Source: Eubacteriaceae bacterium
GTDB lineage: Bacteria; Bacillota; Clostridia; Lachnospirales; Lachnospiraceae
Direction: 5' to 3'
NCBI GenBank assembly: GCA_902363805.1
Contig: CABJBF010000003.1
Span: forward strand, 12,464-76,463
DNA: 64,000 nt
Shown here: piece after piece, positions 25,193-34,255 of the stretch
Numbering within the stretch: position 1 is the stretch's first letter
Layout of the letters: the number at the start of each line of letters is the position of its first letter
Position numbers and translations under genes: made by a program
The notes under the pieces: generated by a model
Database searches by the model: none
What the model was told of the DNA's origin: nothing
The model's input: the letters and a program-made list of their open reading frames with translations, nothing else

Positions 25193-27075
25193 GTTACTCC
25201 CTCCTTCTCACTTTTGTAATACTGTGCCTGAATCTGAAACATATCACTATATTTTCCGCCAGTTTTCATTAATTCATCATGTGTTCCCTCTTCAATAATT
25301 TTTCCATCCTCAAACATAACTATTTTGTCACAAAATCTTGTGCTTGAAAGTCTGTGAGAAATAAAAATTGCAGTCTTTCCCTTTACCATTTCGTTAAATT
25401 CCTGATACATCTTATCTTCTGCAAGTGCATCAAGTGCTGCCGTAGGTTCATCAAGTACAAGTACCTCCCTGTCACTGTATAATGCTCTTGCCATAGCAAG
25501 TCTTTGTCTTTCTCCACCGGAAAAATCCACACCTTTAGGGTCAATAATTCTAAGAAGTGTAGTGTCAATTTTGTTTTCGTACTTGTTAATCTTCTCCTCT
25601 AAGTCACTTCTTTTTAATGTTTCCATAACCTTATTTCTGTCAGTTTCATTTTCAGGCTTCATTGAAATGTTCTGCCATACAGGGAAAGCAAATATTTCTA
25701 TATTCTGAAATACCGGAGCAAAGATATTAAAATATGATTCTCTGTCAAACTGTTTTATATCAACTCCATTAAGTAAAATTCTTCCCTCTGTTGGTTCATA
25801 TAGTCTCATAAGAAGCTTTGTGAGAGTAGTTTTTCCTGCGCCGTTTATTCCTACTATTGCAAGTTTACTTCCTGCCTCTATTGTGAGGTTAAGATTTTTT
25901 AGAATAAATTTATCATGTCCCGGATATTTAAATGAGACATTTTCAAATTTAAATTCGTATTTTTCTAATTTGATATTCTTTATTGTTCCCTCACCCTTTT
26001 GATAATCAGGTATCTCCTCTGTCCAATCCATAAATGTTCTAAAATCATCTAACTGCATTCTGTTCATATTCATCCACACAAGATTACAAAACAGATCCGT
26101 CATGGCTGTTGAAAATGCAGCCACTAATCCAATATATAAAACAAAATTAGAAATACTCATGCCCCTAAACATAATCATGTAAATAAGCACTGAATATAGC
26201 AATACATTTTGAATTAATCTAAGCATACTCATTTTTGCTTCACACATAATCCACTTACTGTGATGTTTTTTGCAGGCAGCATAATATATTGTGTTAATGT
26301 CATTCCACATATTCTGTATAAACTCCTGCATTTTAAACAGTCTTATGTCCTTAGCGTACTTAAAGTCTCTTGCTGTATTTGAAAAATAACTATTTTTTCT
26401 ATAATTAGATGCCATAGCATCTCTAAATTCTGTCTTGCTCCACTCCATTGTTGAATCTAATATTTTATAGATAAAAAATGAAAGTGCAATTATAACAAGT
26501 ACAAGCACCGGATTAACTAAAGCTATGGCAAAGCCGGAAATAAATACCATGGTAAGATTGGAAATTATGTTCTGCCCTCTCATGCAATATCCATGGATTC
26601 CCTGATATGTATACAATGCCTGTTTTGATCTTTGAGTTAAATCAAGGAAATCCGGATTTTCCATATTTTTAAAATCCGTTGTAAATGATTTTCTAAGATA
26701 TTTTGAAACTATACCTTTGTACACGTTTTCCCACTGATATTCGCAAACATAACCAGCCTTATAGGCAATAAGATTAAGTATAAGAGTTGCCACTCCCACT
26801 ATTACCATCACCTTAATCATTACGTCTGTACTAACCTTTTGCTCTACCAATGCTAAAGCAATTTTGGGTATATAAATTCCAATAAGATTGTATAATGAGA
26901 TTAATATTCCACCGGCAATAACCGATATAATAAATATTCTGCTAAAACTCCACGTCAGCTTAACTGCATACATGAAATTATTAAGCATTCCATGCTTAGT
27001 TGACTGAATTCCTTTTTGTTCCCTATCATGGGATGCAGAAAAGAAATTTTTAAACCTCTCCAATATTTTATTCAT
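25186..27075 (-). CDS. ABC exporter, membrane-ATPase fusion
   Basis: A 629-residue half-transporter with an N-terminal membrane domain and an ATPase domain: Walker A (GINGAGKTT), signature FSGGERQRL, Walker B (VLVLDEPTAALDA), switch His (ISHRLSS). Both partners of the pair keep a catalytic Glu after Walker B. An AAGGAGAGG ribosome site precedes the start, and a pair of 21-bp-spaced repeats with a TATGAT -10 region lies upstream. First gene of the ABC unit. Confidence 0.92.
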   Translation of the reverse strand: MNKILERFKNFFSASHDREQKGIQSTKHGMLNNFMYAVKLTWSFSRIFIISVIAGGILISLYNLIGIYIPKIALALVEQKVSTDVMIKVMVIVGVATLILNLIAYKAGYVCEYQWENVYKGIVSKYLRKSFTTDFKNMENPDFLDLTQRSKQALYTYQGIHGYCMRGQNIISNLTMVFISGFAIALVNPVLVLVIIALSFFIYKILDSTMEWSKTEFRDAMASNYRKNSYFSNTARDFKYAKDIRLFKMQEFIQNMWNDINTIYYAACKKHHSKWIMCEAKMSMLRLIQNVLLYSVLIYMIMFRGMSISNFVLYIGLVAAFSTAMTDLFCNLVWMNMNRMQLDDFRTFMDWTEEIPDYQKGEGTIKNIKLEKYEFKFENVSFKYPGHDKFILKNLNLTIEAGSKLAIVGINGAGKTTLTKLLMRLYEPTEGRILLNGVDIKQFDRESYFNIFAPVFQNIEIFAFPVWQNISMKPENETDRNKVMETLKRSDLEEKINKYENKIDTTLLRIIDPKGVDFSGGERQRLAMARALYSDREVLVLDEPTAALDALAEDKMYQEFNEMVKGKTAIFISHRLSSTRFCDKIVMFEDGKIIEEGTHDELMKTGGKYSDMFQIQAQYYKSEKEGVTC

Positions 27076-27170
27076 AACCTCTCCTTTTTGTTTTCAGAAT
27101 ATAATTTTCCAGTAATTATTTTGCTTCAGATTTTTCTATCATACCTTAAATTTTTTCTTTTTTTGCCACA

Positions 27171-27205
27171 ATGTAATCATTTGTGTTTTATATGTAATCA
27201 TTTGT
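27171..27205 (-). promoter_or_regulatory. LytTR-type direct repeat upstream of the ABC exporter pair
   Basis: ATGTAATCATTTGT occurs exactly at 27171-27184 and 27192-27205, with a 21-base period (two helical turns). It is about 100 bases before the ABC start; leftward, a TATGAT -10 lies some 30 bases after the repeats. This is the layout of LytTR activator sites; the sequence differs from the AgrA-like array at 8.5 kb, which suggests a different regulator. Confidence 0.7.
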
Positions 27206-27272
27206 AAAATATTTTTCGCATTTACAAATATCAATATAATAATTGCCCGATTGCCATTTTTATTAACAATTC

Positions 27273-28532
27273 TTATATTCCATACAAACTTACAGCTACT
27301 TCAAATTCTTCTCCTTTATCGATAAATTCTACATACCCACCATATTTATTTACAATATTCTCTATACTTGATACTCCAATTCCATGATTATGCACATCAT
27401 GTTTACTAGTTTGTTTTATATTCACTAACTCCTTTATCTTGCTGTTGCAGATTTTTATAAACATTGTATTCTTCTTATAAATTATGTCTATTTTAATCCA
27501 TCTGTCTTCCATATTAATTTTTTTGCAAGATTCTATTGCATTATCTAATATATTTCCTAACAGGATTCCTGCATCTTTATAATCAAGATTAACGGATTTT
27601 GGTACTTTAATGTTTACATATGTCTTTATTTTCAAATTTTCTGCCAGGCACATCTTGTGATTTATTATCGTATTTATAACTATATTAGATGTATATAATT
27701 TTTTGTTACTCGCATCTAACTCATTAATAATTTTATAAATTTCTTTTGAAATCTCATTATTCTTTTGTGCCTCTGAGCATATCGCTAATAGCATATTTTT
27801 CAAATCATGCTTAATTCTTCGTATCTCTTTATTACTTTTTTCCACTTCATTATAATATTGTTCTTTTGCCTGTGCCTCTTGTAACAACATTTCCTTTTCA
27901 TAATTATCCGATAATGTTTCTGTCACTTTAACAAACATTTTAAACATTAAAACATTACTCGAAATCGTCATAACTATTATCATTAAACACATTATAATAA
28001 CCGGATTATTCTTACTGTTTTGAATAATATTCATAGTTATACAACATATACAAACACATGTAAGTGGAATAATAACCAGATATTTACTTATATCAAAAGA
28101 CAATTTAGGGAATTTTATTTTCCTAACTTTACAAATTGCATAAACTATTAAAAAGCGGATAATTTCGCAGATAAAAGAACTTCCATAGTAACGGATAAAA
28201 TATGGAATTGCCTGTCCTAAAAAATTCAAAACAAAAAATCCTATCAGTTCCGCTACAATTCCAAATCCTATGTACAAAACCGGTAGAATTATATGATACG
28301 AAATACTATATGAAAATGAGCAACTATATAGATAAATCATCAATATACATAAAATCAGATTTACATTTGGATTGTGAAACTGATTTACAACACTAATCAA
28401 AATTATGCATCCACAAAAAAGAATCGTACAATATTTCTTTTTCATAGTTCTTTTTTCACTAAAACTCTTAAAATATTTGAAAATAATCAAATAATCAATT
28501 ATATTTATTATTAAATCATAAATTATGCTCAT
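27273..28532 (-). CDS. GHKL-family sensor histidine kinase
   Basis: Membrane kinase of 419 residues with about six N-terminal membrane segments, the phospho-acceptor box IRRIKHDLKNMLLAI and a GHKL domain (N-box LLGNILDNAIES, G-box NHGIGVSSIENIV). Its start overlaps the response regulator stop by four bases. Located directly upstream of the ABC exporter genes, so it is the best candidate to control them. Confidence 0.92.
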   Translation of the reverse strand: MSIIYDLIINIIDYLIIFKYFKSFSEKRTMKKKYCTILFCGCIILISVVNQFHNPNVNLILCILMIYLYSCSFSYSISYHIILPVLYIGFGIVAELIGFFVLNFLGQAIPYFIRYYGSSFICEIIRFLIVYAICKVRKIKFPKLSFDISKYLVIIPLTCVCICCITMNIIQNSKNNPVIIMCLMIIVMTISSNVLMFKMFVKVTETLSDNYEKEMLLQEAQAKEQYYNEVEKSNKEIRRIKHDLKNMLLAICSEAQKNNEISKEIYKIINELDASNKKLYTSNIVINTIINHKMCLAENLKIKTYVNIKVPKSVNLDYKDAGILLGNILDNAIESCKKINMEDRWIKIDIIYKKNTMFIKICNSKIKELVNIKQTSKHDVHNHGIGVSSIENIVNKYGGYVEFIDKGEEFEVAVSLYGI

Positions 28533-29236
28533 ACCTGCCCCCTTAAATAATTCAAGTGCTTTTTCTTAATTTCTTTTCTATAATCTCTGCTTACATATAG
28601 CATCCTGTGATCTTGCAAAATTACATTTTCTCCTATAATCCCTTCGATTTTTGAAAGATTTACAATCAACGATTTATTTAACATTCCAAACATTTCATCA
28701 TCTAATTGTAACCATATTTCTTTCAATGTCATATTACATTGATATTTTTTATCATCAATTGTATATATCCATACTTTTCTACCATCTTTTTCTAAATAAC
28801 AAATATCTGAAAATGCAATGTTGTAATTATTTTTTTTGTATGAAAACACAAAGCTCCTTCTCTTTATTTCTAAATAGTTCTTTGTTTTCTCTAATGTATT
28901 TTTTATTTTTTCGAAGGTTAACGGTTTTTGTATAAAGTCAAATGTTACGGTTTCAAACACATCAAATACATATTGCGAATGACTGGTCATAAAAATAATT
29001 AAAGAATCAACATTTTTCTCTCGAAGTTTTTTTGCAAAATCTATCCCTGACATTTCTTTCATTTCAATATCTAATATAAACACATCAAAATTAACATTAT
29101 TTTCTGTTATGTATTTCTGTAATTCTTCCGCACAAAAAAACACCTCATATTCCAATGATTTATCGTGAATAATTTGAAGAAATTCTTCAATCTGTTCAAT
29201 AATCACCCTATCATCATCACAAATTGCAATATTCAT
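28529..29236 (-). CDS. LytTR-family response regulator
   Basis: Response regulator of 235 residues. The receiver has CDDD at the start and Asp56 in FILDIEMK; the C-terminal half is a LytTR domain (ICYLEKDGRKVWIYTIDDKKYQ...LNKSLIVNLSKIEGI). First gene of the kinase operon. A short palindrome TCCAGA-AAC-TCTGGA (29288-29302) lies about 50 bases before the start. Confidence 0.93.
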   Translation of the reverse strand: MNIAICDDDRVIIEQIEEFLQIIHDKSLEYEVFFCAEELQKYITENNVNFDVFILDIEMKEMSGIDFAKKLREKNVDSLIIFMTSHSQYVFDVFETVTFDFIQKPLTFEKIKNTLEKTKNYLEIKRRSFVFSYKKNNYNIAFSDICYLEKDGRKVWIYTIDDKKYQCNMTLKEIWLQLDDEMFGMLNKSLIVNLSKIEGIIGENVILQDHRMLYVSRDYRKEIKKKHLNYLRGQV

Positions 29237-29383
29237 TTTCTGACCTTCTCTTTCTTCTTAATAGTAATTTGTAATTATAGTAACATATCCAGAAACTCTG
29301 GACAATGCTAATACATAACACGAAGCAAATCCTTCAATGCTTCTTTGCAAATCTCATCTCCATTACACATCACCTTAAATCGC

Positions 29384-29887
29384 TCATATTTCAATTACAT
29401 TATCCTTTGCATAATCCTTTAATCCATCTTCTTCTATCTTTCTTTCAAATATAGAATATTTTCGTTGATTAATAATAAATGGTGTTCCCAATTTTTTAAA
29501 AATTTTAGCAATTTCTATTGTCTGCTCTTTATCATAATTTGAAATTCCTACATATAAAGCCTTTCCACTTTTTACAATTCCGTCTAATGCTCTTGCGGTT
29601 TCTTCAATTGGAGTCTGAGGATCATTTGAGGATCAGGTCTGTGATGATAAAAAATATCAACATACTCAAGTCCCATTCTTTTTAAACTCTGATCTAAACT
29701 TGCAACCAAATATTTTTTACTTCCCCAATTTCCATAAGGTCCGGGTCACATGTCATATCCTGCTTTAGTCGAGATTACTAATTCATCTCTATATTTCCCT
29801 AGTTCCTTATTTAAAATTCTACCAAAATTTTCTTCCGCATCTTGAATATTGCATTTCTTCATATCTTCGTTCGTCTGCTACATACAT
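29384..29887 (-). pseudogene. Aldo/keto reductase remnant (YghZ/L-glyceraldehyde-3-P reductase type)
   Basis: Reading leftward, the N-terminus MYVADERRYEEMQYSRCG is followed directly by EENFGRILNKELGKYRDEL, so about 60 residues of the family are deleted. Then a TGA replaces Trp in the expected DMWPGPYG, a short duplication around 29625-29640 shifts the frame after HHRPDP, and the reading ends early at YAKDN. Three kinds of damage show that the gene is dead. Confidence 0.88.
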
Positions 29888-30034
29888 TTTTACCATCCTC
29901 CAATCTGTATTAATTATTAAACAAATACGAACTACATTTACTTTTAAGTCTATATATATTTAATAAAATTGCACAAATTTTGTACATAGAAAATTTTATT
30001 ATAAGCATGTAAATTTTTTTCCATTTATCCCCTA

Positions 30035-30063
30035 TTGTTTAAATGTTACGAAATTGTTACAAT
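30035..30063 (+). promoter_or_regulatory. Promoter of the Cys-rich peptide gene
   Basis: TTGTTT (30035-30040), a 17-base spacer, and TACAAT (30058-30063). Two TGTTAC elements lie within it (30044-30049 and 30055-30060). The predicted start near 30070 leaves a leader of about 40 bases to ATG 30112. Confidence 0.6.
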
Positions 30064-30111
30064 TCATTTTGTAATTGGCCAATACAAATCTAAAATAAGG
30101 AGGACGAAACT

Positions 30112-30183
30112 ATGTGTTTTAAATTCAATAGCTGTTCCGAGTTATTTAATGCTCTTTGCAATTTATTCAAATTCGGTTGTTAA
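30112..30183 (+). CDS. 23-residue Cys-rich peptide, unassigned
   Basis: ATG 30112 follows a near-perfect AAGGAGG site by eight bases. The 23-codon ORF starts MCFKFNSC and ends LFKFGC then TAA; Cys residues are 2, 8, 16 and 23 (spacing CX5CX7CX6C), the rest mostly Phe, Leu, Asn and Lys. A promoter lies upstream and a 16-bp terminator stem follows 51 bases after the stop, so this is a complete tiny transcription unit. No homologue is recognised. It lies 0.9 kb from a LytTR system with two ABC exporters, so an exported or signalling peptide is a reasonable guess only. Confidence 0.65.
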   Translation: MCFKFNSCSELFNALCNLFKFGC

Positions 30184-30234
30184 TTAGTTATTAAAGGGTA
30201 ATTTTCTTTTTTTGCGAATTACCTATATAAGCAC

Positions 30235-30280
30235 AATACGGATAAAATGAACACACATTTCATTTTATCCGTATTTTTTA
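30235..30280 (+). terminator. Strong terminator of the peptide gene
   Basis: AATACGGATAAAATGA (30235-30250) pairs perfectly with 30260-30275 across a nine-base loop and runs into TTTTTA. A weaker GGTAATT/AATTACC hairpin lies before it (30197-30222). Confidence 0.88.
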
Positions 30281-30460
30281 TGTAAATTTTATTCTTCGGT
30301 TTTTCCTTATTTCTTATGTAATAAAGTTTAACTAAAACTTTAACCTCATCTGATACCCCACAACATTTCCATGTTTTATTTTACTTTTGTTGTGTTTTTA
30401 TCTGCTCTATGTTACACTTTTTATACTTGCGATTAAAAAGTATATGAGAGGTAAAAAATT

Positions 30461-31834
30461 ATGAAAAAACACAATAATAAAAGGAGTTCTTTTTCCGGAA
30501 AGCTGGGATTTGTATTATCCGCTGCCGGAGCTTCTGTAGGTCTTGGAAATATATGGAGATTTCCATATTTAGCTGCTAAATATGGCGGCGGGATGTTCTT
30601 ATTAGTATATATCATTCTTGCCCTGACATTTGGATATACAATGATTGTTGCTGAAACATCTATTGGACGTATGACTAAGAAAAGTCCTGTGGGCGCTTTT
30701 AAATTTTTTGGCAACTCTAAGTTTGCATCTTTAGGCGGATGGATTAACGCTATTATTCCTATTCTCATTGTTCCATATTATTCTGTAATTGGTGGATGGG
30801 TTATTAAATATTTAGCCGAATATATAATTGGCGGCAGCAAATTATTAGCGGGTGATGACTATTTTACTAATTTTATTACAGGTGGTTTTTCCGCTGAAAT
30901 CTGCTTTATAATATTTACATTTATTACTTTAGCCATTATTTATGCCGGAGTTAGAAATGGTATTGAACGTGTATCAAAATTTATGATGCCTATTTTAATT
31001 GTTTTATCAATTATAATTACAATTTATTCTGTGACACGACCTGGTGCTTTAGCCGGAGTAAAATATTTCCTTATTCCTAATTTTGATAATTTTTCATGGA
31101 TGACTGTTGTTGCTGCAATGGGACAGATGTTTTATTCTTTATCAATTGCTATGGGAATTTTAATTACATTCGGCTCATACATGAAGAAGGATTTATCAAT
31201 CGAAGATTCTACTAAAAATGTAGAAATATTTGATACCGCTATTGCGATTATGGCTGGCTTAATGATTATCCCTGCAGTATTTGCTTTCTCTGGTGGTGAC
31301 CCTGATGCCTTAAATGCAGGTCCTTCATTAATGTTCATCACTATTCCTAAAATGTTTGAAAGCATGGGACTTAGCACGGTTGTTGGAATTTTATTCTTTA
31401 CATTAGTTTTATTTGCAGCACTTACGAGTTCAATAGCCTTAACTGAAAGTGCAGTTTCAACTTTTCAAGATGAATTTGGATGGGGCAGAAAGAAAGCTAC
31501 TTTCATTCTTGGTGGAATAATGCTTGTTCTTGGAAGTTTATCAGCTCTTGGTTATGGACCTTTAGCCTGTGTAAAAATCATTGGAATGCAATTTTTAGAT
31601 TTCTTTGACTTTTTAACAAACTCTGTAATGATGCCAATTGCAGCATTTGCCACATGTATACTCGTTTCAAAGGTAATTGGTCTTAATAAGATTGAGGAAG
31701 AGGTTCTTAACGGCGAGGGAAAATTTCGCAGAAAGAAAATTTTTAATTTTATGATTAAATATCTTTGTCCTATATTTGCAACAATTATTCTTCTTAGTTC
31801 AATCGCAAATGCATTTGGATTGATTACAATATAA
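30461..31834 (+). CDS. SNF-family sodium-dependent transporter
   Basis: Membrane Na+-coupled symporter of 457 residues in the neurotransmitter:sodium symporter family, which in bacteria imports amino acids or related compounds. The first membrane segment has the family motif SAAGASVGLGNIWRFPYLAAKYGGG, which carries the Na+ and substrate site. About eleven hydrophobic segments. Start follows GAGAGG. A second SNF gene lies at 48.3 kb. Confidence 0.93.
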   Translation: MKKHNNKRSSFSGKLGFVLSAAGASVGLGNIWRFPYLAAKYGGGMFLLVYIILALTFGYTMIVAETSIGRMTKKSPVGAFKFFGNSKFASLGGWINAIIPILIVPYYSVIGGWVIKYLAEYIIGGSKLLAGDDYFTNFITGGFSAEICFIIFTFITLAIIYAGVRNGIERVSKFMMPILIVLSIIITIYSVTRPGALAGVKYFLIPNFDNFSWMTVVAAMGQMFYSLSIAMGILITFGSYMKKDLSIEDSTKNVEIFDTAIAIMAGLMIIPAVFAFSGGDPDALNAGPSLMFITIPKMFESMGLSTVVGILFFTLVLFAALTSSIALTESAVSTFQDEFGWGRKKATFILGGIMLVLGSLSALGYGPLACVKIIGMQFLDFFDFLTNSVMMPIAAFATCILVSKVIGLNKIEEEVLNGEGKFRRKKIFNFMIKYLCPIFATIILLSSIANAFGLITI

Positions 31835-31854
31835 AAAAGGGATACTATATTATT

Positions 31855-31886
31855 GAAAAAGTAATTAGTTTATATGCTACTTTTTC
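31855..31886 (+). terminator. Possible terminator of the SNF gene
   Basis: GAAAAAGTA (31855-31863) pairs with TACTTTTTC (31878-31886) across a 14-base loop, 20 bases after the stop. No long T-run follows. Confidence 0.5.
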
Positions 31887-32276
31887 ATGTAAAAATTTTC
31901 AAAAAATAACTGCCATGCCTCAAAAGACTCTGACAGTTGATGTAAAATTAATGTATGAACTCAAACATTAACTTACAGAAAATTTATAATTTAAATCAGT
32001 GCAACTAAATATAACATAGAAGAAAACAGTAACAAAGAATCAGACTAAACGTCGTATAAATTTAATAAGCCGCTAATAACGGCTTATTAAATTACACCAT
32101 AAAAAGTGACAGAAAAGATTAAAACTTCAATAGAAACCTCAAAAAATGCATAAATGAAACTGTCACTTCACGAATTTTCATTCGTTAAAGCGACAGCCCC
32201 TCTAAATAAGAAAGATAAAATAAATATATTTAAGGCCAAATTATCCTTCATATATTATCAAACCATATTATTTAAT
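31887..32276. other. Gene-free region with inverted repeats, possible mobile-element scar
   Basis: AATTTAATAAGCCG (32059-32072) pairs perfectly with 32080-32093 across a seven-base loop. GTGACAG near 32106 pairs with CTGTCAC near 32160, and GCGACAGCCCCT follows near 32190, the kind of end sequence seen in insertion sequences. I find no ORF or transposase fragment. Read as a repeat or mobile-element scar with low certainty. Confidence 0.4.
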
Positions 32277-32534
32277 TTATAGTTTTTCTTCTATATATTT
32301 TTTTATAGTCTTTAATGATTTTTTTTCATTATCTCCATTAATTAATATTGATATTTTCTGACCATATTTAGCACATAAACCTACAACTTCAGTTATATTT
32401 TTTATATTTGCTATCTTTCCATCTTTGTTTATATACACTTCAATTGCATACTCGCTTGCAATGTTTGCTAATTCTGCGGCTGGTCGTGCATGTAATCCAT
32501 CTATGCAACTTATTATATGGTCAATTTGAATCAT
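32277..32534 (-). CDS. HPr-family phosphocarrier lacking the regulatory Ser46
   Basis: An 85-residue HPr-like PTS phosphocarrier. The phospho-His motif DGLHARPAAEL places His at residue 15 as in HPr. Where HPr has the regulatory serine (NLKSIMGVMSLG), this protein has Asn (NIKNITEVVGLC), so HPr kinase control should not apply. It is the last gene of the beta-glucoside PTS operon, 16 bases after IIB. It may feed only this PTS. Confidence 0.88.
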   Translation of the reverse strand: MIQIDHIISCIDGLHARPAAELANIASEYAIEVYINKDGKIANIKNITEVVGLCAKYGQKISILINGDNEKKSLKTIKKYIEEKL

Positions 32535-32550
32535 ATTTGCCTCCTTAACA

Positions 32551-32844
32551 TTATATTTCCTTTAATGCCTCATCCAAAACTTTTTTTGCATTCATCATTC
32601 CAAAATCCTGAGCAGCAATTGCCATTACCGGAATTCCTTCTGCCTGTTTTTTTATGTCATCTAATGCAAATCTTATTTGTGGTCCAAGAAGTATAACACT
32701 TGTTCCTTCAAGATTATCACCTAACTCTACCATTGGGATAGCATCTACACTGGCATCTAACCCTCTTGTTTTTGCTTCCTGCTCAAGTTTCATTTTCATA
32801 ATCCCGGTACTCATACCTGCATTACATACTAACAAAATCTTCAT
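32551..32844 (-). CDS. PTS lactose/cellobiose-type IIB subunit
   Basis: Cytosolic phosphotransfer protein, 97 residues. Phospho-Cys7 in MKILLVCNAGMSTGIM, the family IIB loop. I start at this ATG (32844) because the upstream in-frame extension is not conserved and has no properly spaced ribosome site. Downstream of IIC, upstream of the HPr-like gene. Confidence 0.93.
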   Translation of the reverse strand: MKILLVCNAGMSTGIMKMKLEQEAKTRGLDASVDAIPMVELGDNLEGTSVILLGPQIRFALDDIKKQAEGIPVMAIAAQDFGMMNAKKVLDEALKEI

Positions 32845-32938
32845 ATTAATCTTCATTCCTTTCTCGTTGTTTGGGCACAAATAGTAATGAAAAATTTTAT
32901 TTTTCAACCTATTATCCTACGATGTAAAATTATCTATT

Positions 32939-34255
32939 TTATGCCTGCGTGCTCTCTTCCATCACTTCTTCTTTTATTTTCTGTTTTTCATATATTTTGA
33001 AGAATGGGAAGTATATAATTATGTCAATTACAATTAAAGCACAAATTAAAATTAATGCTTTAATATCCATAGTATCAATAAGTCCACCTATTGGACAAAA
33101 CATATTCCAACTTGCATATGCAAAAGTTTTTGCTACAATTCCCGTATTCATTGCTATATATGTAATTACACCATTTAACGGCATAACCAATATGAAAGGC
33201 AACATCATTGTTGAATTGTACATAAGTGGCAAACCAAAAATCAACGGTTCATTAATGTTAAATAATGAAGGAATAATAGCTATTTTTCCTATTGTCTTAA
33301 GTTGTTTTGATTTACTGAACAATGTTAAAATAGCAAGTCCAAGTGTTGCACCACTACCTCCAATAGCCATAAATGTCCACCAAAATGGCTCAGTAACAAT
33401 ATACGGAAGTGCTACTGCTGCTGTACCAGCTGCAAAGGCAGCCTGATTAGCTGTAAAATTATTCATTAAGAATGTATCCAACGGACCTGTTATTACTGTA
33501 TCATGAATACCAAACCACCAGAAAATCATAACTATTAATGCTAATATAACAACTCCCCAAATACTGTCAACCATATTAACTATAGGTGTCATAATAAGTT
33601 GCATTATTGCCGGAATTCCTACTCCCGTAAAGTTTAATAATACTGCGCTAACTGTTGCAACTGCTACCAAAACAATCACTATTGGAACAAGGTTTCCTAT
33701 CGATTCGGCAAGTGCAGGTGGAACTCCACCACCTTCCAAATTGATGTATCCAACCTTTCTGTCAGATAAAAATCTGTATAATTCAAAAGATACAATTGTT
33801 ACTAATATTGCAACAAATAAACCTTTTCCATCCAGATAATCAAAAACTAACGTTCCCTCTTTGTTCATAGTTGCTGTTATCATAAATGACGCAACTGAAA
33901 CTGCAACTGTAACCCATGATTTGTCCATCTTATAATGTTTGCCTAAATTAATTGCTAATCCAATTGATGTCCACAATGCAATCAGAGACATTGTTACCGA
34001 ATAAACATACCCCAGTGCTGGACTTGTAAACGATGCAATATTTGCCCATCCGTGCATAATAGCCTTAAGCACACCTGAATCCATTGTTGTATAATCCATT
34101 GGCGGTGATATAATAATAAGAGCAAAACTTCCTATAGTGAATAGTGGAATTAAAGCTAGGAATGTGTTTTGCAAAGCTTGAAGATATTTCTGTCTTGCCA
34201 ATTTATTTGCAAGTGGAGATATCTTCTTTTCAATCCAATTACTAAATTTTTCCAT
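32939..34255 (-). CDS. PTS lactose/cellobiose-type IIC permease
   Basis: Membrane sugar channel of the PTS, 438 residues, about ten hydrophobic segments, family pattern (WWFGIHDTVITGPLDTFL, LFNINEPLIFGLPLMYN). It imports and phosphorylates a beta-glucoside or related disaccharide with the IIA and IIB encoded in the same operon. Its start overlaps the glucosidase gene by 14 bases. Confidence 0.94.
   Translation of the reverse strand: MEKFSNWIEKKISPLANKLARQKYLQALQNTFLALIPLFTIGSFALIIISPPMDYTTMDSGVLKAIMHGWANIASFTSPALGYVYSVTMSLIALWTSIGLAINLGKHYKMDKSWVTVAVSVASFMITATMNKEGTLVFDYLDGKGLFVAILVTIVSFELYRFLSDRKVGYINLEGGGVPPALAESIGNLVPIVIVLVAVATVSAVLLNFTGVGIPAIMQLIMTPIVNMVDSIWGVVILALIVMIFWWFGIHDTVITGPLDTFLMNNFTANQAAFAAGTAAVALPYIVTEPFWWTFMAIGGSGATLGLAILTLFSKSKQLKTIGKIAIIPSLFNINEPLIFGLPLMYNSTMMLPFILVMPLNGVITYIAMNTGIVAKTFAYASWNMFCPIGGLIDTMDIKALILICALIVIDIIIYFPFFKIYEKQKIKEEVMEESTQA

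Noticed and set aside
30044..30075. TGTTAC/TGTAAT elements upstream of the Cys-rich peptide as a LytTR pair
   Set aside because: Spacings of 11 and 15 bases do not fit the 20-22 base helical phase.
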